DNA of 7,066 nucleotides from DATMBL01 sp050735975 (lineage in GTDB: Bacteria > Desulfobacterota > Binatia > UBA9968): positions 1 through 7,066 of the forward strand of contig JBOHVS010000362.1 of NCBI GenBank assembly GCA_050735975.1. The letters are read 5' to 3'. This document shows, piece after piece, positions 1-6,280 of this stretch (positions are counted from its first letter, which is position 1; the number at the start of each line of letters is the position of its first letter). Both the position numbers and the translations under genes were made by a program. Under the pieces are notes generated by a model. It ran no database searches. It was not told the origin of the DNA and was given only the letters and a program-made list of their open reading frames with translations.

Positions 1-143
1 TCGAGATCGCTATCGGCATGAGCCTGACCTCGGGCCTTCGAGCCATAGATGAGCATCTCTTGAATGGCTCCGCGATGTTCCTTGTCTAGCGCCGCCCGAT
101 AGGCGTCCAGCCACGCTTGTTCTTCTGCCCTAAGTTGGAGCAT
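1..143 (-). CDS. Minimal nucleotidyltransferase (MNT-type) domain protein, N-terminal part, runs off window
   Basis: The first 47 codons are visible; the rest lies beyond the left edge. Residues 34-39 read GSKARG, followed by SD at 45-46. This is the GSxARG...SDxD signature of the DNA polymerase beta-like nucleotidyltransferase fold, where the serine helps bind nucleotide and the aspartates bind metal. About 33 residues precede the motif. Small proteins of this family are often MNT antitoxins that AMPylate a HEPN partner, or stand-alone transferases of defence and resistance modules; which applies here cannot be seen. The ATG at 141-143 has a GAAGAGG purine stretch about ten bases upstream. 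It begins 2 bp after the stop of the 56-aa ORF at 146-316, so the two are probably translationally coupled. The family call is firm; the cellular role is inference. Confidence 0.85.
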   Translation of the reverse strand, partial: MLQLRAEEQAWLDAYRAALDKEHRGAIQEMLIYGSKARGQAHADSDL

Positions 144-145
144 CG

Positions 146-316
146 TTATTTTGCCTCTTCTCGTATGTCACGATTTCGCGCTATCACCGTCCGTCGAATC
201 AACTGCATCTGCCCTTTCGGCGGCGGCGCTTTCGGCAGGATCTCCACCTGCAGGCTGTTAGTCGTCTTTGTCGCATTACGCAGCGGCTGAGTACCGGACC
301 TGACCAGGCAGAACAT
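146..316 (-). CDS. Small uncharacterised protein (56 aa) upstream of nucleotidyltransferase
   Basis: A 56-aa ORF ends with TAA at 146-148, two bases before the ATG of the nucleotidyltransferase. It is not recognised. The C-terminal half is basic, contains an APPPKGQMQ stretch and ends in a helix-like Arg/Glu-rich tail (RNRDIREEAK), without membrane segments. The ATG at 314-316 is the first start after an in-frame TAA a few codons upstream, but it lacks a convincing Shine-Dalgarno. The ORF could therefore be the surviving tail of a longer gene whose 5' part was lost to the disrupted sequence beyond 317. The tight spacing to the MNT gene suggests a functional pair such as a toxin-antitoxin or regulator/transferase unit. 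That is inference from arrangement only. Confidence 0.45.
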   Translation of the reverse strand: MFCLVRSGTQPLRNATKTTNSLQVEILPKAPPPKGQMQLIRRTVIARNRDIREEAK

Positions 317-512
317 ACCCGTTGGCGTGCAGCATTACTTGCTCCTAGAGCGTACGTTTCAACGCAAAAAACGATCGCTAAGCCTCTACCCGCACTATTT
401 ATGCAATCTTATATCTCTGAATCAACACCTTGCGTTGGTCCGACCCGGCTCACACGGGGTTCTACTCCGGGCCCACGAAAAAGACTCCCGACCCCTTAAT
501 TCCCCCGACCCC
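317..512. other. Non-coding, insertion-like stretch between truncated methyltransferase and small ORF
   Basis: No credible gene is seen here. The stretch begins exactly where the methyltransferase reading frame loses its family resemblance and carries the 17-bp tandem duplication at that edge. It contains short GC-rich inverted segments (CCCGG around 445 and CCGGG around 468, about 20 bases apart), then an AT-rich part. The look is that of the end of a mobile or REP-like element, or a scar left by one, but no transposase and no clear terminal inverted repeats are present. The identity is a guess; the absence of a gene is the firm part. Confidence 0.4.
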
Positions 513-523
513 TTAATTCCCCC
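490..523. repeat. Perfect 17-bp tandem duplication at methyltransferase breakpoint
   Basis: GACCCCTTAATTCCCCC occurs twice head to tail (490-506 and 507-523) with no mismatch. The stop codon that ends the methyltransferase ORF (TAA on the minus strand, 513-515) lies inside the second copy, and the last two residues before it are encoded by repeat sequence. The duplication thus marks the point where foreign sequence replaces the rest of the gene. It may be the edge repeat of an element rather than a target-site duplication, since the copies are adjacent. Confidence 0.85.
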
Positions 524-1046
524 AAAGGTAAATTCTATCGTGGCCTGTTGAGAGCGCGTCGATCGTTTCAAATTGAGCTTGAACGTTCTTGGTGCCACGT
601 CGCACGACAATTTCGTTTTTGAAGCAACTCTCTCCAAAAACTTCGTCCATCAAGACTTTCAAACGCGCCCCTTCTCGATAATCGATTTGCACAAAAACTA
701 GACCGTCTGCCGAGAGAAGCCTCCGAAGGCACTCCAAACGATCTCGCATCACCGTTAGCCAGATGGAGTGCTCTACTCCATCATCGTAGTGTTCAAAAGC
801 AGAACCGGTATTGAACGGCGGATCGATGTAGATGCACTTGATCTTCCCGGCAAACTCCTGCTCAAGTGATTTGAGGGTAAGAAGGTTGTCGCCGAAGATA
901 AGCCGATTGTCGAAAATATCATCGTCAGTAATTCGCTGCCGCGGATGGTAGGATTGTGCCGCTTCTTCCAGCAGAATCCGCGGCTCCAGCTTCGGCCGGT
1001 TCTCCTTCCCGATCCAGGTGAGTTCAAGTTTTGTCTTTTGAGCCAT
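513..1046 (-). pseudogene. Site-specific adenine DNA methyltransferase (beta class, type III Mod-like), C-terminally truncated
   Basis: The 177 residues match the start of Mod-like N6-adenine methyltransferases. There is a conserved lead (WIGKENRP at 11-18, FDNRLIFGDNL at 45-55) and the catalytic DPPF motif IV at 75-78 inside a YIDPPFNTG context. A beta strand (GLVFVQID, 115-122) and LKVLMDEVFG (129-138) follow. Beta-class enzymes place the SAM-binding FxGxG motif after the target recognition domain near the C-terminus, and full proteins usually run to several hundred residues. Both parts are missing here, so no methylation activity is expected. Resemblance ends at about residue 175; the final GN and stop come from the tandem repeat. 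The ATG at 1044-1046 has a close GAAGG upstream. The gene sits 35 bp downstream of the PHP-ATPase in the same direction. No restriction subunit follows. Confidence 0.88.
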
Positions 1047-1081
1047 GCCCTTCGTCCGGTATTTGGCCGCCTCTTAATCCC

Positions 1082-3970
1082 TCAATCCTCGCCAACTTCA
1101 TACTTGCTATCTCTAACGTCGAAAGCCCATCGCGTCCCTTCCAACACATCGGTCACATATTTGCTCATGACAGGGTTTTCCAGTGAACCGGAGGTATATG
1201 TGATCGCATTACCGTTGGCTTTGTCCATGCTTGCATGAACAACTTGGTCGGCGTCGCAGACGACTGCAAGGTTTGGATTGTGAGTAACAATAAAGACCTG
1301 CCGCTTTTTTCTGGTCTCTTTAATGCAATCAACCAACACCTTGGCCACTGTGTGGTTGTCCAAATTGCCTTCTGGCTGATCAATGATCAGTGGCGTATCC
1401 CCTTTATCGATGAGAAGATAAAATACCAACAATAATGTTCCGCGCTCACCCGGAGAAAGCATCGAAAGGTCTTTACCTTCCCAACGCAGTATGTACCTTG
1501 GCCTAATGTATTCGAGCCCGTATAGCAGATCGAACACTTCTTCCGGCCTCGTAGCCCTTGGCAACTGATCCTTCAGCTGAACGAAAGTCCCCGCGTTGTC
1601 ACGTTCATCAACATGGAGTGCTGTATCCACATTGTTAAGGAACGATCGTACCGATTCCGAATCCTGCCAATCTGTTGTTTCAACTAAGCCCTCTGCTCTC
1701 GCGCGGCCCTCATCGATGCCCATAAAGCTACCTCGCCTATTTAGGGCTAACAAATTTAGTAGGCGGGTGGAAAAGTTCTCATTAACCAATTCAGCACGGA
1801 ACTCCAACTTTAGCTTGTCTTTAGCCAGCGAATGCGAGTCTATGAATTGTTGGACGGGCCCATAAAGCTCGCGGTATATCTCGGCTTGTGCGAGCTTCTC
1901 CGAATGGATCTGAATGGCAAGGTCCCGCTGGGCAGCCTGTATATCTCCGATTTTCTGTGGCAATCGGTCAAGTGATGCCAATAGCTCCTTAAGCCCCATC
2001 AACGATTCCGGATCGGCAGTGTCCCCTTCAAGTTTCACTCTCTTATCCTGCCACTCGGTCAATTCCCGAAGATACTTTTGATACGTGCGATTAGGGGCAT
2101 CTAGTTTAGACTGCAATTCAGCGATTTTTACCTCAATATTAGGTATTTGCTTCCGCAGACCGGGCGGTTCATCACCGTCTAGCGATTTGTTGATAGCCGA
2201 GATGTTCGTGGCAGAGTCGTTCCGAATCGTGATAGCGCTTCCATCATCAATCGATAAAGAGACAAGATTTTCAACCACAAGGCCAAGTTCAGCGGCATCA
2301 TCGTTCAGCGACCTCTTGAATACATCAAACTCTTTGGCGAAGTTCTCAAACTTTTCTAATAATCGCTTGGCAACTGCGTGACGGCGTTCCGCCGCGCGAA
2401 GTTCGGCTTCTGCACTTTTAATGGAGTCATTAATTCTTGTCTTTTCGACTTCTGCTTCGGTTAGCTCGGAAATCAGGACTGGATCCGGTGCCGATAAAGT
2501 AGGACTGGCAGCCGGATTTTCCTTTTCTTGCGGTTTCACTCTATCGTGCGCCTCAAGTTCAAGCTCTCGCCTCTTGATCTTTTCTAAAACCTCTCGCCTG
2601 ACCGTCGGATCGGTTTGGTTTTCGAGCAGCGCCCGCGACCGGCTGGTCTCACGTAATTGCTTAAGCAGAGAATCGATCCGCTTTTGCTTTTCGCCCGCTC
2701 GAAACCGCACGAGTTCATCGAGCGTCGCGTGACCTAATCGATGCGTCTCCGGAACATGCGAAAAGATAACCGACTTGAGCTCTCGTTCGAATCCTTCCTC
2801 ACCAATGCCCACGAGCTCATTACAGACTTTCTCTACGTGATCCTGCGGTAGGTATTTGACCCTCTCAACTTCCTCGGGCTTGCGATTATCCGCCAAACAG
2901 ATCGTAATCTTTTCACCGGATTCCCACTCTAAGATAGCGTCAAATTCGGCGGCATGCCCCGCGGTTGGATGACGAAATCGATCCTTGCAAAGAAATGAGA
3001 ATGACTCGGCATTTTTTGTGGCACCCAACAATCCCAGCGTATCCGAGAGAGCGCTTTTCCCGTTGCCCTTGTTTCCAATTATTGCGACTAGCCCGGAGCT
3101 AAACTCGATATTCCCGCTGAACCAATTTTCGGACGACTGTTTTCCAGACTTTCGTTGGAAAGATAAACTACGCACATATTTTGTTGGGTTCTGTTCAACA
3201 CGTACGATCTCCGGTGGTCGCTCACCGATATAGACCCGGTCTCTTGGTTCCCGCAAAATCATGAGCAGTCCGCGAAATGTCGGATCGGCTCGAAACCACA
3301 TTGGAGCTTTGACGGAATATTCTGAGATTTTATGATTGTCTGAGCAGACGATGAGCGGTTTGTCCAACCCTGTCTGCGGAAAGATAATTTCCAGGTGAGT
3401 GTCGATATCCTTAAGTTGTCCAACCTCCATCAAGTCAACCCATTGTTTTGTGATATCATACTTGATCCGCTGCTGGAACTGTTCGTAGTTTTTGATCGAC
3501 TCGATCGAATTACTCTTCGCTCCAGCGTGAATGGATACGACTCCCCCTAGCTTTCGAGTTGTCTCAGCGCCTCGTTCAATTGGTACATATACCTTCTCAT
3601 TCCCGCCTTTTTCTTGAATGGCTTTAGCAGTTAGCTCTAAACTGCCTTGCAAGGTGGTCCATACATGGTCGAGGTCGCAGTCTTCAGGAAAGATACAAAT
3701 ATAATTAACGGGTTTGCTCCCGTGATCGTCCCTCAATTCCATACCTGGCAATATTGTTAGCCGACCATTCGCAAGTCCTTGCATCTCTCGGATACGCGCG
3801 ACGTCAATGATGTGATGATCGGTAATCGCGACTACACGGACTCCTACGCCGACAAGCTGATCTACGATCTGCTGATTTGTTACACTTTTGTTGTGATAGT
3901 CAAACGAACTCGGTGTGTGGAAGTGTAAGTCCCAACGATGCCAGACGGACCCTCGTGAATTATAACTCAT
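1082..3970 (-). CDS. trlF: PHP-domain plus SMC/ABC-like ATPase (TrlF family), predicted defence protein
   Basis: From the preferred ATG the protein has 962 residues. The N-terminus is a PHP phosphoesterase domain with its metal ligands visible: HFH at 16-18, TDHH at 50-53, GMELRDDHG from 76, SIHAG around H148 and CSDNH at 209-213. Next comes an SMC/RecN-like split ATPase: Walker A GNKGNGKS at 299-306, a long charged coiled-coil arm (roughly 410-720), signature LSPGERG at 838-844, Walker B LIIDQPEGNLD around D864/E867, and a THNPNL switch with H897. All key residues are intact. Family knowledge: PHP-ATPase fusions occur in defence islands and are predicted to couple DNA-end or nucleic acid sensing to phosphodiester cleavage; the substrate is not established. 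The frame extends to a GTG at 4030, but the 20 extra codons overlap the helicase tail pseudogene and lack an SD. The gene lies 35 bp upstream of the methyltransferase. Confidence 0.9.
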   Translation of the reverse strand: MSYNSRGSVWHRWDLHFHTPSSFDYHNKSVTNQQIVDQLVGVGVRVVAITDHHIIDVARIREMQGLANGRLTILPGMELRDDHGSKPVNYICIFPEDCDLDHVWTTLQGSLELTAKAIQEKGGNEKVYVPIERGAETTRKLGGVVSIHAGAKSNSIESIKNYEQFQQRIKYDITKQWVDLMEVGQLKDIDTHLEIIFPQTGLDKPLIVCSDNHKISEYSVKAPMWFRADPTFRGLLMILREPRDRVYIGERPPEIVRVEQNPTKYVRSLSFQRKSGKQSSENWFSGNIEFSSGLVAIIGNKGNGKSALSDTLGLLGATKNAESFSFLCKDRFRHPTAGHAAEFDAILEWESGEKITICLADNRKPEEVERVKYLPQDHVEKVCNELVGIGEEGFERELKSVIFSHVPETHRLGHATLDELVRFRAGEKQKRIDSLLKQLRETSRSRALLENQTDPTVRREVLEKIKRRELELEAHDRVKPQEKENPAASPTLSAPDPVLISELTEAEVEKTRINDSIKSAEAELRAAERRHAVAKRLLEKFENFAKEFDVFKRSLNDDAAELGLVVENLVSLSIDDGSAITIRNDSATNISAINKSLDGDEPPGLRKQIPNIEVKIAELQSKLDAPNRTYQKYLRELTEWQDKRVKLEGDTADPESLMGLKELLASLDRLPQKIGDIQAAQRDLAIQIHSEKLAQAEIYRELYGPVQQFIDSHSLAKDKLKLEFRAELVNENFSTRLLNLLALNRRGSFMGIDEGRARAEGLVETTDWQDSESVRSFLNNVDTALHVDERDNAGTFVQLKDQLPRATRPEEVFDLLYGLEYIRPRYILRWEGKDLSMLSPGERGTLLLVFYLLIDKGDTPLIIDQPEGNLDNHTVAKVLVDCIKETRKKRQVFIVTHNPNLAVVCDADQVVHASMDKANGNAITYTSGSLENPVMSKYVTDVLEGTRWAFDVRDSKYEVGED

Positions 3971-3977
3971 ATTCTTG

Positions 3978-3983
3978 CCATCC
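3978..3983 (-). promoter_or_regulatory. Ribosome binding site deciding the PHP-ATPase start
   Basis: On the minus strand GGATGG lies 7 bases before the ATG at 3968-3970. The alternative GTG at 4028-4030 has no purine-rich stretch. The protein from the ATG also begins MSYNSRGSVWHRWDLHFH, the usual distance from the start to the first PHP histidines. Confidence 0.5.
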
Positions 3984-4014
3984 AAGTGCACTGCTTTAAC
4001 CAGCACTTTTTCAG

Positions 4015-4146
4015 CTATGCCAGACTCCACCGGATAGAAAACAACGTTGTCTGCGACACGCGTTGCTGCAACTTGCCTTCAATCTCCGCGATGAGCAGCT
4101 CACGGCGGCGATCGATCTCATCTTGGGCGTCGAAGATGGCGCGGCG
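4015..4146 (-). pseudogene. Orphan C-terminal fragment of a second SNF2-type helicase
   Basis: Read on the minus strand, 43 codons ending with TAG at 4015-4017 encode the same tail as the helicase remnant at 5708-6115: RRAIFDAQDEIDRRR..., then AEIEGKLQQRVSQ and LFSIRWSL. By hand count 37 of 43 residues are identical. About 27 of 129 bases differ, mostly at third codon positions, so this is a diverged homologue that was under protein-level selection before it broke. There is no start codon, and an in-frame TAG lies at 4162-4164, six codons above the homology. The fragment stops 44 bp before the PHP-ATPase ATG, which suggests an ancestral order helicase then PHP-ATPase. The body of the helicase has been replaced by the AlbA_2 gene and its upstream neighbour. 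Confidence 0.85.
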
Positions 4147-4163
4147 CAACCAGCTCGGAAGCT

Positions 4164-4188
4164 ACTCTGAAGTCGAGCGCTTCAGAGT
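4164..4188. repeat. Perfect 9-bp inverted repeat (hairpin) after the AlbA_2 gene
   Basis: ACTCTGAAG (4164-4172) and CTTCAGAGT (4180-4188) are perfect reverse complements around a 7-base loop. The hairpin lies about 48 bp beyond the AlbA_2 stop and just above the point where the helicase tail fragment loses homology. No T-run follows on either strand, so it is not a standard intrinsic terminator. It could stabilise the mRNA end or be a leftover of the recombination joint. Confidence 0.6.
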
Positions 4189-4235
4189 CGAGATCCGACA
4201 CGAACGTATTGACCCGTTTTCATTTGAAAGCCGTC

Positions 4236-5711
4236 CTATTTGCGTTCATTCCGTTTAATGGCTTGTTGCCCCGCCTCCGTCGTTCTGTACCGTTGCATCC
4301 GGCTTCGCGGTTTATCCGGTATGGTTCGCTGCAGCCAACCGGCGGCTATTAGAGGTTCAAGGTAGGCCTTGCGAAAATGTTCGCGGTCCTTAATTCCCGC
4401 ACTGGTTTGGAGTTCATCCCGCGATTTTGCCTGCGGGGCGGCGGCACGCAGCACCGCGGTGACTTGCGGGGTGACTTGCGGGGTGACTTGCGGGGTGACT
4501 TGCGGGATACGTTGAGCTGTGCCGGCCACATTGACCCGGAACGTCACTACCGCAGCACCGGTAATTTCCTCAAATTCGGGAACGGGAATACCCGCGTCGC
4601 TGCACATGGCGATCACGCGATTGGTTCCCCGGCCCCAGCGTTCAATTAGTCCCGTGCGATAAAACACTTCGGCGATCATTGGGTTACGCTGGACTGACAG
4701 ATGGTTTCGCGTTAGGGCAGCAGGGGTAATTTCTCGCGGAAAACTGCCAGCACTCCAGATCTCGACGCGATCATCGAATATCGCCAACGAAACAGCTCCG
4801 CCTGCGATCGAGTAGTCGCGATGAACCAATGCGTTAACAAGTATCTCCCGCATGGCGTCCGGCGGAATGAGCGGCGTTTCCACGCGCCGCATCTGGGTGG
4901 GCACAATCTTGGCTGGAAGCGGGAAGTGCCGTTGACAGAAAAGTTCTGCTTCCTCGAGCAGCTTGAACGCGGGTCCTCGAATACTGCGCTGATCGAGAAA
5001 CTCGGTCTTATCAGTGCCCCTGAAGCGCGCCATGCGCAGCTCGCATTGCGGGTAATCGGGCAGAAAAGTTTTTCCGAACAACACAACGGCTGCGCGAAGT
5101 ATGCGTCCGTTTTTCCGAAGTCCCATGCGGTCCAGCACGTCCGGCAACTTTCTTCCCACAGGTCCAGCCAGCCTTCCCACGGACCGCGCAATCTCGACGA
5201 TGCGAAAAATTTCCTCTGCATCTATCTCGTTGAGACTGATCTCGTCTGCCGGCTGATTCTCCCAACGTCGTTTGCTATGAGCCCGTTCAAGGAGCAATTT
5301 TTCATATCGTTCCTGGGACATCTTCCGGGAAGTATTACCAACGCGTTCAAATGCACGGCCCTCGTATGTGAAGGGTATCGAATCTGAAGTTCCATCAACC
5401 GGGAGCACCACGATCTCGCGGCCCGATTCAAGGGATATTCGCTTCACCGGTATGTTTACGGGCGGTTCGAAACGTTCGAAGGCCTGGGCGATTTCGCGAA
5501 GGGTTTTGTCAGAAATTTGTTGTCCTTCCGGAAAACCGTTCGGACGAACACCGAAAAGAACCATTCCACCTGATCCGTTGAGCAACGCGCAAACCGTTTG
5601 CATGCCCTCCCGCAATTCAGCGGTGGAGCGCTTGAACTCCAGCGCCGGGCCCTCTCCTCGCTTCATAAGCCGGGAGAGTTCGCTTTCACTAGCGGGGACT
5701 TTTAGGATCAT
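4236..5711 (-). CDS. AlbA_2 (Schlafen-type) ATP-binding protein with C-terminal winged helix
   Basis: This 491-aa protein is intact. Residues about 12-140 form an AlbA_2 (Slfn-type) domain: EGPALEFKRS at 20-29, NGSGGMVLFGV at 45-55 and RVGNTSRKMS at 123-132. Residues about 270-395 look like the GHKL/HATPase_c_4 part of RecG-like or transcriptional-regulator AlbA_2 proteins: REILVNALVHRDY at 288-300, FDDRVEIWSAG at 312-322 and ERWGRGTNRV at 357-366. A (PQVT)4 linker at 403-418 leads to a winged-helix region (about 425-480; KDREHFRKAYLEPL, then TIPDKPRSRMQRYR), a tail often seen in Fic-type and AlbA_2 proteins. Family members bind nucleic acid and ATP and are common in defence islands; the exact role is not established. 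The ATG at 5709-5711 overlaps the upstream stop as ATGA and has GGAG 6 bases before it, so it is preferred to the GTG at 5723. Confidence 0.9.
   Translation of the reverse strand: MILKVPASESELSRLMKRGEGPALEFKRSTAELREGMQTVCALLNGSGGMVLFGVRPNGFPEGQQISDKTLREIAQAFERFEPPVNIPVKRISLESGREIVVLPVDGTSDSIPFTYEGRAFERVGNTSRKMSQERYEKLLLERAHSKRRWENQPADEISLNEIDAEEIFRIVEIARSVGRLAGPVGRKLPDVLDRMGLRKNGRILRAAVVLFGKTFLPDYPQCELRMARFRGTDKTEFLDQRSIRGPAFKLLEEAELFCQRHFPLPAKIVPTQMRRVETPLIPPDAMREILVNALVHRDYSIAGGAVSLAIFDDRVEIWSAGSFPREITPAALTRNHLSVQRNPMIAEVFYRTGLIERWGRGTNRVIAMCSDAGIPVPEFEEITGAAVVTFRVNVAGTAQRIPQVTPQVTPQVTPQVTAVLRAAAPQAKSRDELQTSAGIKDREHFRKAYLEPLIAAGWLQRTIPDKPRSRMQRYRTTEAGQQAIKRNERK
4459..4506. repeat. In-frame minisatellite, four perfect 12-bp units
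   Basis: GTGACTTGCGGG repeats four times without a mismatch (4459-4470, 4471-4482, 4483-4494, 4495-4506). On the minus strand it encodes the PQVT units of the AlbA_2 protein linker. Because the unit is a multiple of three, slippage would change linker length without shifting the frame. Similar PQVT linkers occur in other proteins of the family, so the peptide is under some constraint. The perfect nucleotide identity, however, suggests recent expansion. Confidence 0.95.
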
Positions 5712-6115
5712 CTCAAACTCCACCGAATGGAGAATAGCATCATCTGAGAAACTCGTTGCTGCAACTTCCCTTCGATCTCCGCGATAAGCTGCTCGCGGCG
5801 CCGGTCGATGTCGTCCTGGGCGTCGAAAAGGGCACGGCGCTTGGCGTTACGCTGGGATTCCAGAGCTTTGACTTGTTTTTGCCCGGCGAGCTTTTCTTCC
5901 AGGGTCAAAGCTGCGGTGGCGGCGCGACGGGCTTCTTTGATCTGGCGGTCGAGTTCTTTGATCTCGTGTTCCAGGCCGGTTTTGAGATCATCGGCCCAGC
6001 CGTCCAGTTTCTCCGTTTCGATCACCGCGCCGGCGAGCTTCTCCGGACTGTCGGACGAACAACGCTTGGTTAGTTCGTATGCAAAGTATTTAGCGTGGTA
6101 GGGGGTTAGCTCCAT
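5708..6115 (-). pseudogene. SNF2-type helicase with internal deletion: N-terminus fused in frame to C-terminus (135 aa)
   Basis: The ORF is open, but it looks like two ends of one large protein. Residues 1-31 (MELTPYHAKYFAYELTKRC, then EKLAGA) match the start of SNF2-related DEAD/DEAH helicases, where the sequence normally continues into VDLNPHQ and the helicase motor. Residues about 33-135 match the far C-terminus: EKLDGWADDLK at 35-45, a charged coiled coil with LEEKLAGQK at 72-80, FDAQDDIDRRR at 97-107 and FSIRWSL at 128-134. Full proteins are usually around 900-1100 residues; Walker A, DEXH and all other motor motifs are gone. The recognition of the N-terminus is from memory of the family, so the joint should be checked by alignment. 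It overlaps the AlbA_2 start by ATGA and is the first gene of the operon. No strong SD is seen; AGAGGAAA lies too far upstream. A small functional fusion cannot be excluded. Confidence 0.75.
5718..5721 (-). promoter_or_regulatory. Ribosome binding site deciding the AlbA_2 start
   Basis: GGAG sits 6 bases before the ATG at 5709-5711 on the minus strand, inside the last codons of the helicase remnant. Together with the ATGA stop-start overlap this makes translational coupling likely. It also disfavours the GTG four codons upstream, which overlaps the SD itself. Confidence 0.6.
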
Positions 6116-6194
6116 GCGAGGATCTTTGTTTCCTCTTGGTAACCACTTGAATGAATTCCAAAAGTGTCGTGTTCTAGCGTTCTGTTTAGCATTA

Positions 6195-6218
6195 AAATGG
6201 CCATATCTTACGCCATTT
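6195..6218. repeat. 7-bp perfect inverted repeat upstream of the island operon
   Basis: AAATGGC (6195-6201) and GCCATTT (6212-6218) are perfect reverse complements 10 bases apart. They lie 80-103 bp upstream of the first island start at 6115, where an operator would be expected. Centre-to-centre spacing of about 17 bp is more than one helical turn. A regulatory role is inference. Confidence 0.4.
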
Positions 6219-6280
6219 GGAGTAGTTATTAAATGCGAAAATAGGTCCGTGGACTGGCAATCCGGCTAGGAGAGCCCGAG

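Noticed and set aside
327..551. Plus-strand 74-codon ORF over the methyltransferase break
   Set aside because: It crosses the tandem duplication and the methyltransferase end, with no SD and no recognisable domain.
4164..4188. Intrinsic terminator
   Set aside because: The stem is good but no T-run follows on either strand.
4459..4506. CRISPR or regulatory iterons
   Set aside because: The 12-bp units are directly adjacent without spacers, and encode PQVT in frame inside a gene.
4712..5221. Minus-strand ORF of 169 codons
   Set aside because: It is another frame of the AlbA_2 gene, with a Cys/Trp/Arg-rich composition typical of a shadow frame.
4821..5387. Plus-strand ORF of 188 codons
   Set aside because: It lies wholly antisense inside the well-supported AlbA_2 gene, and its product has no family resemblance.
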